Below, piece by piece: positions 1 through 7,732 of a DNA stretch of 50,638 bases. Made by a program: the position numbers and the translations under genes. Origin of the DNA: Bacteroidales bacterium (GTDB lineage Bacteria; Bacteroidota; Bacteroidia; Bacteroidales; Paludibacteraceae); NCBI GenBank assembly GCA_022777485.1, contig JALFGC010000037.1:1-50638 (forward strand), read 5' to 3'. The notes under the pieces are model-generated. The model saw only the letters and a list, made by a program, of their open reading frames with translations, searched no databases and was not told the origin of the DNA. Positions within the stretch are counted from its first letter, which is position 1; each line of letters opens with the position of its first letter.

Positions 1-67
1 CAATAGCGCGACCTATGCCGCGACTTCCGCCCGTGATAAGGGCTGTTTTATTGGATAGTAAGTTCAT
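1..67 (-). CDS. fabG: FabG-like short-chain dehydrogenase, N-terminal fragment
   Basis: Only the first 22 codons are in the window; the gene runs off the left edge. The minus strand from 67 reads MNLLSNKTALITGGSRGIGR, which is the first beta strand plus the TGGSRGIG cofactor loop (TGxxxGxG) of classical short-chain dehydrogenases. The resemblance is closest to 3-oxoacyl-ACP reductase of fatty acid elongation, but the substrate cannot be decided from this fragment. It lies downstream of speB and nspC on the same strand, separated from nspC by a palindromic repeat element. Confidence 0.7.
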   Translation of the reverse strand, partial: MNLLSNKTALITGGSRGIGRAI

Positions 68-70
68 AAG

Positions 71-215
71 GACCCCCTCCGGCTCCCCCTACAAGAGCAC
101 CCCACTGCGCGTTGCTTGCGGGGACCCCGCGAGGGGGAGAGCAGGGAAATTAGTTTAGTTAAACAAAAGTAATTTATTTTTCTCCCTCCCTCTGTAGGGA
201 GGGACGGGGTGGGTC
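71..215. repeat. Family A palindromic element, full length, between nspC and fabG
   Basis: Begins GACCCC and ends GGGTC. It has two hairpin arms: CTCCCTCCCTCTGTAGGGAG, and a CTCCCCCT arm whose loop is enlarged by an inner GC-rich hairpin. Between them is an AT-rich middle (AATTAGTTTAGTT, then AAAGTAATTTATTT). The same architecture and middle recur at 25956-26100 and 26638-26734, so this is a dispersed element and not simply a terminator. Confidence 0.75.
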
Positions 216-218
216 TTC

Positions 219-1424
219 TCAGTCCATCCTATTCAAGTAATCTTCGTAGGTAAATTCGCGGAGCACCTCTTCGGTGCCGTCTTCGTGGCGAATGCCCAAG
301 GCGGGGTGGGCAATGCCGTTGAACATGTGGGTCTTCACCGTGGTGTAGTGTATCATGTCTTCAAAGACTATCTCCTCGCCTATCTGCAACTCATGGTCGA
401 ACACCCAGTCGCCTATCCAGTCGCCCGACAGGCAACTATTGCCGCCGAGGCGATACACAGACCCTCCCTGTCCCTCCCTTGAAGGGAGGGAATTATTCTC
501 CCCCTTTAAGGGGGAGTTAGAGAGGGTCTTCGCTCCTCTCACCTCCGGCTGGTAGGGCATCTCCAGCGTGTCGGGCATGTGGCAGGCAAACGACACATTC
601 AGTATGGCTGTCCGTATGCCGTGGTTCTCTACGATATCCACCACTTTGCTCGTCAGCACACCCGTCTGCCACGCAAACGCGCTACCGGGCTCAAGCAGTA
701 TCTTCAGGTGCGGATAGCGGCTGCGCAACCCTTTGAGCAACCCTATCAGATGCTCCACGTCGTAGTCTTTGCGGGTCATCAGGTGCCCGCCGCCGAGGTT
801 GAGCCATTGTATCTGCCCAAACCACTTGCTGAACTTCGCCTCAATATGTTGCAGCGTGCGTTCGAAGGTGTAGGAGTCGTCCTCGCAATGGCAGTGGCAA
901 TGAAAACCCTCCAAGCCTTCGGGCAGTCGCCCGCCGTGCGCCTCGCAGTAGGCTTCCAACTGCTCTGCCAGCACCCCAAACCGCGATCCCGGCGCTGTAG
1001 GGTTGTACAGCAATGTCTCTATCTCCGAATACTCGGGATTGATACGAATGCCGAAAGAAACATCACGCTCTTGGCTCTTGGCTCCATGTTCTTGGCTCCT
1101 TCCGAACCGCTCCCACTGACTCAAACTATTGAACGTGATATGGCTGGAATAGCGCAGGAACTCGGGGAAGTTCTCCTCCGTGTAGGCGGGGCTGTAGGTG
1201 TGCGCCGGAGCACCAAACTGCTCATAAGCCAACCGCGCCTCATACACGCTCGATGCCGTGGTATGCCGGATATACTCGCGGAAGATAGGGAAGGTCTTCC
1301 AAAGCGCAAACGCCTTGAATGCTAAGATTATCTCCACGCCCGTCTCATCCGCCACACGCTTTATCAGCGCGAGGTTACGGCGCAGAAGCCTCTCTTCCAC
1401 TATGTAGCAAGGATTGGGAAACAT
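219..1424 (-). CDS. nspC: Carboxynorspermidine decarboxylase with two in-frame repeat insertions
   Basis: PLP enzyme (fold III, alanine racemase-type barrel) that decarboxylates carboxy(nor)spermidine to (nor)spermidine in the cytoplasm, the last step of the carboxyspermidine polyamine route. Visible: the PLP lysine in ILAFKAFA (Lys37), the HCHCHCE segment near 176-181, the glycine-rich LNLGGGH (about 209-214), and YRLGGNSCLSGD near 324-335 with the substrate-contacting Cys/Asp. The protein has 401 residues, slightly longer than usual. Two stretches look foreign: residues about 109-119 (RSQEHGAKSQE), from a GAGCCAAGAG-type repeat, and about 299-322 (SNSPLKGEN...PSREGQGGS), from a family A element at 460-528. 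Both keep the frame and fall between conserved blocks. The gene follows speB, consistent with one polyamine transcript. Confidence 0.93.
   Translation of the reverse strand: MFPNPCYIVEERLLRRNLALIKRVADETGVEIILAFKAFALWKTFPIFREYIRHTTASSVYEARLAYEQFGAPAHTYSPAYTEENFPEFLRYSSHITFNSLSQWERFGRSQEHGAKSQERDVSFGIRINPEYSEIETLLYNPTAPGSRFGVLAEQLEAYCEAHGGRLPEGLEGFHCHCHCEDDSYTFERTLQHIEAKFSKWFGQIQWLNLGGGHLMTRKDYDVEHLIGLLKGLRSRYPHLKILLEPGSAFAWQTGVLTSKVVDIVENHGIRTAILNVSFACHMPDTLEMPYQPEVRGAKTLSNSPLKGENNSLPSREGQGGSVYRLGGNSCLSGDWIGDWVFDHELQIGEEIVFEDMIHYTTVKTHMFNGIAHPALGIRHEDGTEEVLREFTYEDYLNRMD
460..528. repeat. Family A element inside nspC coding sequence
   Basis: A 69-bp copy starting GACCCTCCC and ending GAGGGTC. 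It contains the two hairpins CCCTCCCTTGAAGGGAGGG and CTCCCCCTTTAAGGGGGAG. The length is a multiple of three and the copy is read as an open 23-residue insert just before the conserved YRLGGNSC motif of NspC. Confidence 0.8.
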
Positions 1425-1440
1425 TTGTCTCGCTTCGCTC

Positions 1441-1500
1441 GGTAATAAGTAATAGTTAATATCCCACTGTGCATATTACTTATTACCTATTACTTATTAC
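1441..1500. repeat. Family D AT-rich repeat (TATTACTTATTAC) between speB and nspC
   Basis: Reads GGTAATAAGTAATAGTTAAT, then CCCACTGTGCA, then TATTACTTATTACCTATTAC. The arms are imperfectly complementary. Near-identical blocks including the CACTGTGCA loop occur at 30571-30650 and 31878-31940. Confidence 0.7.
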
Positions 1501-2389
1501 GTAAATAAAACTTGTATGTCATCAACTGATATGCCAATCGTGCGGCGAGGTATTGCGAGGCGTGGGCTTGGCGGGTCGGGCTCGGGCAGAGTTCCACGAT
1601 GTCAAAACCCACCACATTGTATCGTTCGAACACAGGACGCAGCAGGTGCAACACCTGATAGTACCCCATTCCTCCGGGCTCGGGCGTACCCGTGGAGGGC
1701 AGGTAAGCAGGGTCGAACACATCGAGGTCGATGGTCAGATACACATTCTCCGTCAGCGCATCGTACACGCGTTTCTCCCACGCCCAACTCTCTTTTGGCG
1801 AGGCAGGACGCTGTCCGAAAGTCTCATCCTCCCATATCTCGCGCGCCCAAATAATCGTGCTCTTTGCTGCATTCTCCGCCTCCTCAATACATTGGCTGCG
1901 GATACCTACCTGCACCGTCTTCGCCACTTTCTGCGCCTCTTTCATGATACAGGCGTGGTTCAACTCCGAGCCCTCGTATTCGGGTCGCAGGTCGCTGTGC
2001 GCGTCCAATTGCAACACCGTCAAGTGCTCGAAACGCTTCGCCGCCGCTCGGCAGGCACCGATAGACACCGTGTGGTTGCCCCCCACCATACAGGGGAACT
2101 TCCCTGCGTCCCATAGCGCACCCATACGCTCCTCTACTGCGTCGCAGAGCAACGCCGGCGTGCGGTCCTCCGTTACTGGCGCGGCAGTATGAATACCCTG
2201 CCGATACACCTCCGTACGCGTCTCTGTGTCCAGCCATTCCAACTGCACACTCGCTTCCAAGAACGCCTCCGGTCCGTTCTCCGCACCATGCACCCACGAA
2301 CTCGTCTTGTCGTAGGGCACAGGCAGCACCACTATCTTGGCGGTCTGCTCGTCTGCCCACTGACCGCTCAATCCTGCAAAATTATCCAT
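1490..2389 (-). CDS. speB: Agmatinase-family ureohydrolase
   Basis: Binuclear Mn enzyme that hydrolyses agmatine to putrescine and urea, supplying the diamine for spermidine synthesis. Metal ligands are all visible: His106 (GGNHTVS), Asp129/His131/Asp133 (LDAHSD) and Asp221/Asp223 (TIDLDVFDP). The arginase signature PSTGTPEPGG follows. Length 299 residues is normal. I start at the ATG at 2389 (MDNFAG); a GTG two codons upstream (2395) is possible. A strong promoter lies just upstream (2409-2439). nspC follows 65 bp downstream across a family D repeat, so both are probably one transcript for spermidine production. Confidence 0.93.
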   Translation of the reverse strand: MDNFAGLSGQWADEQTAKIVVLPVPYDKTSSWVHGAENGPEAFLEASVQLEWLDTETRTEVYRQGIHTAAPVTEDRTPALLCDAVEERMGALWDAGKFPCMVGGNHTVSIGACRAAAKRFEHLTVLQLDAHSDLRPEYEGSELNHACIMKEAQKVAKTVQVGIRSQCIEEAENAAKSTIIWAREIWEDETFGQRPASPKESWAWEKRVYDALTENVYLTIDLDVFDPAYLPSTGTPEPGGMGYYQVLHLLRPVFERYNVVGFDIVELCPSPTRQAHASQYLAARLAYQLMTYKFYLRNK

Positions 2390-2408
2390 AATCACATATT
2401 TGGGGCGA

Positions 2409-2439
2409 CAAAGTTACTACTTTTTTTTGACATACGCAA
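2409..2439 (-). promoter_or_regulatory. Bacteroidota-type promoter of speB
   Basis: On the minus strand: -33 TTG at 2439-2437, 20-bp spacer with an A8 tract, and -7 box TAACTTTG at 2416-2409. The leader is about 20 nt. Confidence 0.85.
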
Positions 2440-2698
2440 GTCTTCTCCCCTTTTCTTCGGTTTTATCTCCCTTTTTCGGGGTTTTGCACCGCCCCACCCT
2501 CTCGGCATTTCCAAAAAACAAATAACATTTTGCTGCCACTCTTTCCTCATTTGCAACAAAATGCTATTCGCTGAAACCCGCCTTTTCCTCCCTTTTCCGC
2601 GCCGCTACTTTTTCGCGGGTCTCCCGCAGGTCGGTCGCGGGTCGGTCGCGGGTCGTTCGCCTCCATACAGGCAATGCACCCCATTATCAAAATGACAC
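2440..2698. other. Intergenic region between hom and speB
   Basis: No gene seen. It contains T-rich and pyrimidine-rich sequence and the 11-bp array at 2613-2656. Confidence 0.6.
2613..2656. repeat. 11-bp tandem array TCGCGGGTCNN, four units
   Basis: Four consecutive 11-bp units: TCGCGGGTCTC, CCGCAGGTCGG, TCGCGGGTCGG and TCGCGGGTCGT. It is related to the cores at 13850, 39015 and 46605. Confidence 0.85.
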
Positions 2699-3910
2699 TC
2701 AATCTCGCGGGTAGGCTGCCACAAAGACATTTCGCTCAGCCAGTTCCGCTTGGTGCAACCATAGTTCTTGCAGCGACACCTCACCGATGATGTAATTGTT
2801 CGCCTCGCTGCTGTACTCCTCGGAGATACGCATGAAGTGCAGCAGGTCGCGGTCTTGTTTGTCGGTGAAGCGATAGTAGATACGGAAACGGTTCTCGCGC
2901 GTGTAGAGCAGTGCCTGCGGGTCGGTGCTCGGCGTGAGCAGGTCGCCTTTTATCTTCGAGTATTCGTAGCGATAGTCGTATTGGCAGGCGGTGATGTCCG
3001 ACAACACCGCCGAGCCTGTGGGGTAGCCGCCGGCACCCCGTCCGAACATGAACTGCTTGTCGTAGAACAGTCCCTTGATAACCACACCGTTAAACTCATC
3101 TTCCACACCGTAAATGTACTTCTTCGGCGAGATGAGTTGCGGCATAACGGACATGATGAGTTCGTTGTCGGGCAGTTTCTCCACATGCCCTACCAACTTG
3201 ATTCGCCTGCCTTTCTCCAAGGCGAAACGCACATCGTCGGTGTTCATGTGCTGAATGCCGAAAGTAAAGATTTCTTCGGGAGCGACATACAAGCCGAAAG
3301 CGTGTACGGTGATGATTATCAGTTTGAAGAGCGAGTCCCATCCGCCTACATCCAGCGTGGGGTCGCTCTCGGCAAAGCCCAACTCCTGCGCCTTGCGAAG
3401 CGCCGCCTCGTAGGTCATGCCCTCTAACATCATCTTCCAAAGGATGAAGTTGCTGGAGCCGTTGAGGATACCTTTCACTGATGTAAGCAGTTCATTATCA
3501 TAGTATTCCTCCAAGTTGCGGATGACGGGTATGCTTCCGCAGGCGGAAGCGTCGTAGAGCAACGCCACATGGTGCTCGCGCTGAATCTGTATCAGTTCGG
3601 GCAGGTGGCGCGCCAGCATCTTCTTGTTGCCGCTCACTACGGGCAAGCCCTGCAGCAACGCGCGTTTCACTATCTGATAGGATGCCTCGGCATCGTCTAT
3701 CAGTTCAACGATGAGGTTGATGTTCGGGTCGTTGAAGAGGTCGTCGGCATTGTTGGTGAAGCGTGCCCTCACTCCGCGGTCTTTGCGAAGGTTGCGCACG
3801 CAGATACGCTCTATCGTAACATCCTCTGCACCAATGCGTTGCAGCACATCATACAGCCCACGGCCTACCGTGCCGAAGCCAAATAAACCTATGTGTAAAT
3901 GTTTTTTCAT
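2699..3910 (-). CDS. hom: Homoserine dehydrogenase
   Basis: NAD(P)H-dependent reduction of aspartate semialdehyde to homoserine, the branch point to threonine and methionine. N-terminal Rossmann motif GLFGFGTVGRG (residues 8-18), the VSGNKKMLA segment, and catalytic-domain motifs NGSSNFILWKM and GFAESDPTLDVGGWD. At 403 residues it is monofunctional, without an aspartokinase domain. Downstream of metX on the same strand, 156 bp apart across a tandem repeat, so hom supplies the substrate of MetX from the same cluster. Confidence 0.94.
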   Translation of the reverse strand: MKKHLHIGLFGFGTVGRGLYDVLQRIGAEDVTIERICVRNLRKDRGVRARFTNNADDLFNDPNINLIVELIDDAEASYQIVKRALLQGLPVVSGNKKMLARHLPELIQIQREHHVALLYDASACGSIPVIRNLEEYYDNELLTSVKGILNGSSNFILWKMMLEGMTYEAALRKAQELGFAESDPTLDVGGWDSLFKLIIITVHAFGLYVAPEEIFTFGIQHMNTDDVRFALEKGRRIKLVGHVEKLPDNELIMSVMPQLISPKKYIYGVEDEFNGVVIKGLFYDKQFMFGRGAGGYPTGSAVLSDITACQYDYRYEYSKIKGDLLTPSTDPQALLYTRENRFRIYYRFTDKQDRDLLHFMRISEEYSSEANNYIIGEVSLQELWLHQAELAERNVFVAAYPRD

Positions 3911-4031
3911 TGCATGTTAGTCATTGCATGTTGGCATTGCATGTTAGTCATTTCATGTTGGCATTTTATGTTAGTCATTTCATGTTGGCATTGCATGTTT
4001 GCATTTTATGTTGGGCATTGCATGTTAAACG
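3909..4031. repeat. Family G tandem repeat CATTKYATGTTRG between metX and hom
   Basis: About nine units of 13-14 bp (CATTGCATGTTAGT, CATTTCATGTTGG, CATTTTATGTTAGT and variants), beginning at the hom start codon. Alternating 14- and 13-bp units give a higher-order period of 27 bp. It lies in the presumed metX-hom mRNA. Confidence 0.8.
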
Positions 4032-4040
4032 CGAAGCGCA

Positions 4041-4093
4041 AACAGGAACTGACCAACACGAAGTGATTAACAGGAACTGACCAACACGAAGTG
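4041..4093. repeat. Direct repeat covering the 3' end of metX
   Basis: Two identical 25-bp copies (AACAGGAACTGACC, then AACACGAAGTG) at 4041-4065 and 4069-4093. The inner copy encodes the last eight residues of MetX (HFVLVSSC) and its TAA stop. Confidence 0.8.
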
Positions 4094-5101
4094 TTTTATT
4101 ATCTCGTTCAGCAAGTCTGCCTCTACGAGGAAACCGTCGTGCCCGAAAGGCGAGTCTATCACATGAAACTCGTGGTTGGGGAATCGGTCGAGGATGGTCT
4201 GATGCTCTTCAAGGGTGAAGAGCAAGTCGCTGGAAATAGCGACTACGAGCGTAGGCGTGTGTATCGGCTCGCCGTCGGGAATGTAGTGGCTATCCACCGC
4301 GTCCATCATGCGCAAGTAACTGTACGCATTGAAGCGCTTGCGCAGTTTCTCCCCCTGGTAGCGCTGGTAGGTCTGCACACGATGTTTGAACACGCGCTCG
4401 CTATCGAAAGACACGCCCTCGCCCCCTTGCGGGATGGGCGCTTCCGTGTCTGCTTGCGAGAGGTTGTAGGCTGCCCCTCCGCGGTAACTGAGCAACGCGA
4501 TGGAGCGCGCCACCGCCATGCCGTCTTGCCCTGCCTCTGCGTTGCGCTCGCCCAAAGTCGGGTCCAGTTCCATCGCCATGCGCTGGCTCTCGTTGAATGC
4601 CGCTATCCACGGCGTGCAGCGCATGCCCGTAGCGATGAACGCAAAGCGCTTGGCAAACTGCGGCTCTTCCACCGCCCACTGCAGCGCCTGAAAGCCGCCG
4701 ATGGAGGCACCGATAAGCAGTTGCACCTGCTCTATCCCCAAGGCACGCGCCAGCAACTGATGAGCATGCACCATGTCGCGCACCGTTACCTTCGGGAAGT
4801 CGCCATACCACGGTTCGCCCGTCTCCGGACAAACAGAGGTAGGTCCCGTAGTGCCATAGCAGGAGCCGAGGATGTTCGCGCAAATGATGAAGTAGCGCGT
4901 CGGGTCAAGGAAGCGTCCCGCTTCTACCGTATGCGGCCACCAGTCTGCCACATCAGAGTTAGCAGTCAGCGCATGGCACACCCATATCACATTGTCCTTC
5001 GCCGCAGAAAGCGTGCCGAACGTGTGATATGCAATTTGGAGAGTGGGCAACCGATGCCCACTCTCCAAATCAAAAGGATAATCGTGTGTGTATATTTTCA
5101 C
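4067..5101 (-). CDS. metX: Homoserine O-acetyltransferase
   Basis: Alpha/beta-hydrolase-fold acyltransferase that activates homoserine with an acyl-CoA (acetyl-CoA in typical MetX) for methionine synthesis. Catalytic triad visible: Ser133 in GASIGGFQ, Asp292 in AISSDLLF and His321 in FGHDGF. The NSDVADWW loop near 48-55 is typical. Length is 344 residues. The C-terminus HFVLVSSC and the stop codon come from a repeated sequence. A PIPQGGEG stretch near 222-230 could be a short degenerate family A remnant (weak). It starts 3 bp after the DUF4295 gene, so it is translated from the ribosomal-protein transcript. Confidence 0.93.
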   Translation of the reverse strand: MKIYTHDYPFDLESGHRLPTLQIAYHTFGTLSAAKDNVIWVCHALTANSDVADWWPHTVEAGRFLDPTRYFIICANILGSCYGTTGPTSVCPETGEPWYGDFPKVTVRDMVHAHQLLARALGIEQVQLLIGASIGGFQALQWAVEEPQFAKRFAFIATGMRCTPWIAAFNESQRMAMELDPTLGERNAEAGQDGMAVARSIALLSYRGGAAYNLSQADTEAPIPQGGEGVSFDSERVFKHRVQTYQRYQGEKLRKRFNAYSYLRMMDAVDSHYIPDGEPIHTPTLVVAISSDLLFTLEEHQTILDRFPNHEFHVIDSPFGHDGFLVEADLLNEIIKHFVLVSSC

Positions 5102-5104
5102 AGA

Positions 5105-5257
5105 TTAAGCGAAAAATTCTTTTACTTTTTCGTTGAGGACAATCTCCTCTTGGAAGATGTAAGCACCGGTCTTAGGCGACTTAACCATCTTAATGCACTT
5201 GCTATGTGCGCGACCCGAGTTACCTGTTTGCAGAGTCGCAACCGCTTTCTTTGCCAT
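5105..5257 (-). CDS. DUF4295 small ribosome-associated protein
   Basis: A 50-residue basic protein (MAKKAVATLQTGNSGRAHSK...) matching the DUF4295 family, restricted to Bacteroidota and encoded right after rpmB-rpmG. The family has been reported as a Bacteroidota-specific large-subunit ribosomal protein (my recollection, not shown by sequence). Gaps are 19 bp after rpmG and 3 bp before metX. In many relatives ftsY follows this gene; here metX does. Confidence 0.88.
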   Translation of the reverse strand: MAKKAVATLQTGNSGRAHSKCIKMVKSPKTGAYIFQEEIVLNEKVKEFFA

Positions 5258-5276
5258 AGTTCGAAAATGTTAATGA

Positions 5277-5465
5277 TTACTTAATCTCCTTGTGGATGGT
5301 GTACTTCTTCAAGTAAGGGTTGTACTTTTTGAGTTCCAAACGCTCAGGAGTGTTCTTGCGGTTCTTGGTGGTGATGTAGCGAGACATCCCGGGAACACCG
5401 CTGGCTTTTTGCTCTGTGCACTCAAGGATTACTTGAACGCGTGCTTCTTTTGATTTCTTTGCCAT
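5277..5465 (-). CDS. rpmG: 50S ribosomal protein L33
   Basis: 62 residues, [20 protein letters not shown] with the [21 protein letters not shown] core of bL33. It lacks the paired CxxC zinc motifs of the zinc form. A perfect AGGAGG lies 7 nt before the ATG (5478-5473), which is unusual because most Bacteroidota genes lack Shine-Dalgarno sequences. It is the second gene of the rpmB-rpmG-DUF4295 set. Confidence 0.95.
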   Translation of the reverse strand: MAKKSKEARVQVILECTEQKASGVPGMSRYITTKNRKNTPERLELKKYNPYLKKYTIHKEIK

Positions 5466-5480
5466 TGTTTCTCCTCCTTT

Positions 5481-5720
5481 TTACTTGTAAAGATACCCCT
5501 TCTCGGCAGCATTCTTCAGCGCTGCGTCAAGGCCGATTTTGTTGATAGTTCTCAGACCGGCTGCACTCACGTTCAACTCGATCCATGTGTCCTGTTCTAC
5601 CCAGTAGAACTTGCGGCGGAAGAGGTTCACATCAAACGTCCTCTTGGTGTGACGTTTTGAGTGAGACACATTGCATCCACCCATGGCTTTCTTGCCTGTA
5701 ATTTGACAAATCTTTGACAT
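5481..5720 (-). CDS. rpmB: 50S ribosomal protein L28
   Basis: 79 residues starting [20 protein letters not shown], with the bL28 signature [15 protein letters not shown] and C-terminal [14 protein letters not shown] use the ATG at 5720, because the upstream in-frame extension does not resemble L28. First gene of the operon, with a leader of about 160 nt behind the promoter at 5884-5915. Confidence 0.95.
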   Translation of the reverse strand: MSKICQITGKKAMGGCNVSHSKRHTKRTFDVNLFRRKFYWVEQDTWIELNVSAAGLRTINKIGLDAALKNAAEKGYLYK

Positions 5721-5883
5721 TTTATTATAGTATTTAATTTTTTCACAGCCAATCACCCCCTCTTGCCGCAACCCTATCGACCCGTATCTCTCCCCCTCTC
5801 TTCCCTTGTATCTCTACCCCGCTCTTTCTGCTTATTACGCAACAAATCGGCTCAACTGAGCCTACTCCACGCGAAAAATCGTG

Positions 5884-5915
5884 CAAAGGTACTACTTTTT
5901 TTTCAAATACGCAAA
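5884..5915 (-). promoter_or_regulatory. Promoter of the rpmB-rpmG-DUF4295-metX operon
   Basis: Minus strand: TTTG (5915-5912), 20-bp spacer containing GCGTAT, A8 and GTAG, then TACCTTTG (5891-5884). The leader is about 160 nt and pyrimidine-rich as given on the plus strand; I see no obvious regulatory fold. Confidence 0.85.
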
Positions 5916-6059
5916 TCTTTTTGCTATTTTCTTCAAAAAAAGTGCATTTTCTTTGTTTTTCATCCCTTTCGTGCATACTTTTTACCCTCAAGAGCAGCGA
6001 AAGGATTGCGTTATTGTTCCTCTCTAATCAGGCAAAGGGTAGCACAGACCGTGGAATCA

Positions 6060-6081
6060 CTAACTAATCGCTAACTAACGT
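6060..6081. repeat. 11-bp tandem pair CTAACTAATCG / CTAACTAACGT
   Basis: Two adjacent 11-bp units differing at the end. The second overlaps the left arm of the inverted repeat at 6077. Confidence 0.65.
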
Positions 6082-6310
6082 GAACTCGAAATAAGATACA
6101 TATACATTGAAACAACGATGACTCTTTTATTTCAACAAAAATTTCCAAAAATTGTTCGGAACTTGTCCCGACCTATCGGGATATGTTTTCTTTAACGTAT
6201 AATTAACGTGTAATTAACCATTAATTCATTACCAAACTTGTCCCGACCTGTCGGGAAAACCAATTTAGTCTTTGATTGCTGAGATTAGTTTATTATATCG
6301 AACTCACGTT
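6077..6310. mobile_element. Possible MITE-like element bounded by inverted repeats
   Basis: Left arm AACGTGAACTCGAAATAAGA (6077-6096). The reverse complement of the right arm (AACGTGAGTTCGATATAATA) ends at 6310. About 17 of 22 positions match. The tetranucleotide AACT flanks both sides (6073-6076 and 6311-6314), as a target duplication would. There is no ORF inside. The interior is AT-rich with two TCCCGACC...GGGA palindromes. Confidence 0.35.
6193..6225. repeat. 11-bp tandem array TAACGTRTAAT, three units
   Basis: Units TAACGTATAAT, TAACGTGTAAT and TAACCATTAAT, exactly 11 bp each. Confidence 0.75.
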
Positions 6311-6412
6311 AACTATGCTTATGTGATAAGAGTCAGTGGGTCGGTATTGAGTTATGTCGCCCCTTCCCGACCCCGACCTGTCGGGGTAAACGAAGTCGGG
6401 ATAAATCTCGGC

Positions 6413-7582
6413 TTACTTTGCGGGGGAGTTGGGTTGTTCGTAGGTCATCTTGAGGGTATATAGTATGGCTTCTGATTGGCGGAGGGCATTGCGCTTCTTC
6501 TGTCCTGCGGCGAAGACAAAGGTCTCGGCGGTAACCACTCGCCCGTTGGCTTGGTCAAGGCGGGAGAGGCTGACATAGGGTCCGCCCATCGCCTCACCGT
6601 TCTTTATTTTCCACAGTCCGCGCACCTCCGTAGCGTAGAAGCCTTCGTCGGGTTTGTTCTCCAGCGAGGGCACTACCCTACCCTGCGGGGGGAAGACTTT
6701 GTACTCCGTGCCCATGTACGAACCTTCGACCGAGGCAGAGATGATCTGCCCGAGCACATGGTCGCGCATGGCGTTGAGATAGTCGAGGGTGAACATCTGT
6801 TCGCTGGTGTAGTCGTAGGCATAAATGACAAGGTCTCGGCGCATGGGTCCTTTGTTGTTGCAGCACCAAACGAGCCGCACTTGACCGTCAAGTTGTATGG
6901 TGCGACCGAGAGAGCGCACCTCCATGAGGCTCTGCTCGGTGAGCAGTGTATCCATAATCAGCATGTAGTCCTCGGGCACCCACATGTCGCAGCCAATAGT
7001 CTTTTGCAGCGCGGCACGGGCTTTGGAGTTGGTGGAGCCTCGGTAGAAGGAAGTCTGTCGCTTCAACTCCTGCCTTACGAACCAGTCTCTCACCTCCTCG
7101 CCGTGCGCCAGCCAGTAGGCAGCGAAGTCCTCGTCCGAAGGTGCCTGGATACGATAGACCGCCTGCGGTTTCGACCACACATTGGTGGAGACCTTCGCCT
7201 TTGTCTGCGTGTATTTGTTGGGGTCGATGTCCACAAAGAGTATGTTGCGCGTGGGCTTGAGGTAGTCGTCGAACGCGGCGGTAGGCACCTGCGAGAGCGT
7301 GAAGTAAGGCTCCATCTGCGGCATGCAAGGCATGTCCGCTGCCATGACCGCCTTCACCAAGTCGTAGGTGGTAGCGACGGCTTCCTCGTAAGCACTGCCC
7401 TCGGCGATAGCGAGGTGGATGTTCGTCAGCACTTCCTGCGAGAGGGGTCTGTCGGGCATAACCACCAAGCACTCGTAGATAGAGCCTGTCGCACTGGTCA
7501 GGGTGCGACCACTGTTTTTTCCGCAACCCGTCAGCAGCACCACCGCCAACGCGCACACAATATATATATATGTCTTTTTCAT
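6413..7582 (-). CDS. DUF4837 family lipoprotein
   Basis: 389 residues. Signal peptide MKKTYIYIVCALAVVLLTGC with lipobox LTGC, so it is a predicted envelope lipoprotein. The mature part is a soluble domain of the Bacteroidota DUF4837 family (DIDPNKYTQTKAKVSTNVWSK, then AYDYTSEQMFTLDYLNAMRD); function unknown. I start at the ATG at 7582: the longer in-frame extension would begin upstream of the -7 box at 7609-7602. Monocistronic, with its own promoter. Confidence 0.85.
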   Translation of the reverse strand: MKKTYIYIVCALAVVLLTGCGKNSGRTLTSATGSIYECLVVMPDRPLSQEVLTNIHLAIAEGSAYEEAVATTYDLVKAVMAADMPCMPQMEPYFTLSQVPTAAFDDYLKPTRNILFVDIDPNKYTQTKAKVSTNVWSKPQAVYRIQAPSDEDFAAYWLAHGEEVRDWFVRQELKRQTSFYRGSTNSKARAALQKTIGCDMWVPEDYMLIMDTLLTEQSLMEVRSLGRTIQLDGQVRLVWCCNNKGPMRRDLVIYAYDYTSEQMFTLDYLNAMRDHVLGQIISASVEGSYMGTEYKVFPPQGRVVPSLENKPDEGFYATEVRGLWKIKNGEAMGGPYVSLSRLDQANGRVVTAETFVFAAGQKKRNALRQSEAILYTLKMTYEQPNSPAK

Positions 7583-7601
7583 ACGCAAAAGAATTTGCCG
7601 A

Positions 7602-7633
7602 CAAAGGTACAAAGAAATAATGACATACGCAAA
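7602..7633 (-). promoter_or_regulatory. Promoter of the DUF4837 gene
   Basis: Minus strand TTTG (7633-7630), 20-bp spacer beginning CGTATGTC, TACCTTTG (7609-7602). The ATG follows about 20 nt downstream, which decides the start codon. Confidence 0.85.
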
Positions 7634-7676
7634 CTTTCCTCACGATTTTTGCTACACAAAGTGATAGAAAGGCTAC

Positions 7677-7707
7677 AAAAAAGCGGTTGTGCCTACAGCA
7701 CAACCGC
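7677..7707 (-). terminator. Rho-independent terminator of tRNA-Lys
   Basis: Perfect 10-bp stem GCGGTTGTGC / GCACAACCGC with a 5-nt loop, followed on the minus strand by six T (7682-7677). It lies 25 nt after the tRNA. Confidence 0.92.
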
Positions 7708-7732
7708 CCCCATATCAACCATTACTTCTTTG

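Larger units (their letters stand above)
5916..6412. other. Intergenic region between the rpmB promoter and the DUF4837 gene end
   Basis: No gene seen. It holds two 11-bp tandem arrays, three copies of a TCCCGACCTGTCGGGA-type palindrome (about 6165-6182, 6239-6256, 6363-6400), and a pair of inverted repeats (6077-6310) that may bound a MITE-like element. Confidence 0.6.

Noticed and set aside
4091..5284. Long plus-strand ORF of 397 codons opposite metX and the DUF4295 gene
   Set aside because: Low-complexity mirror of a well-supported gene set; no motif, and it runs over several genes.
5721..5883. SAM-type riboswitch for the metX-hom genes
   Set aside because: The leader belongs to rpmB far upstream, and I could not recognise any riboswitch core there or directly before metX or hom.
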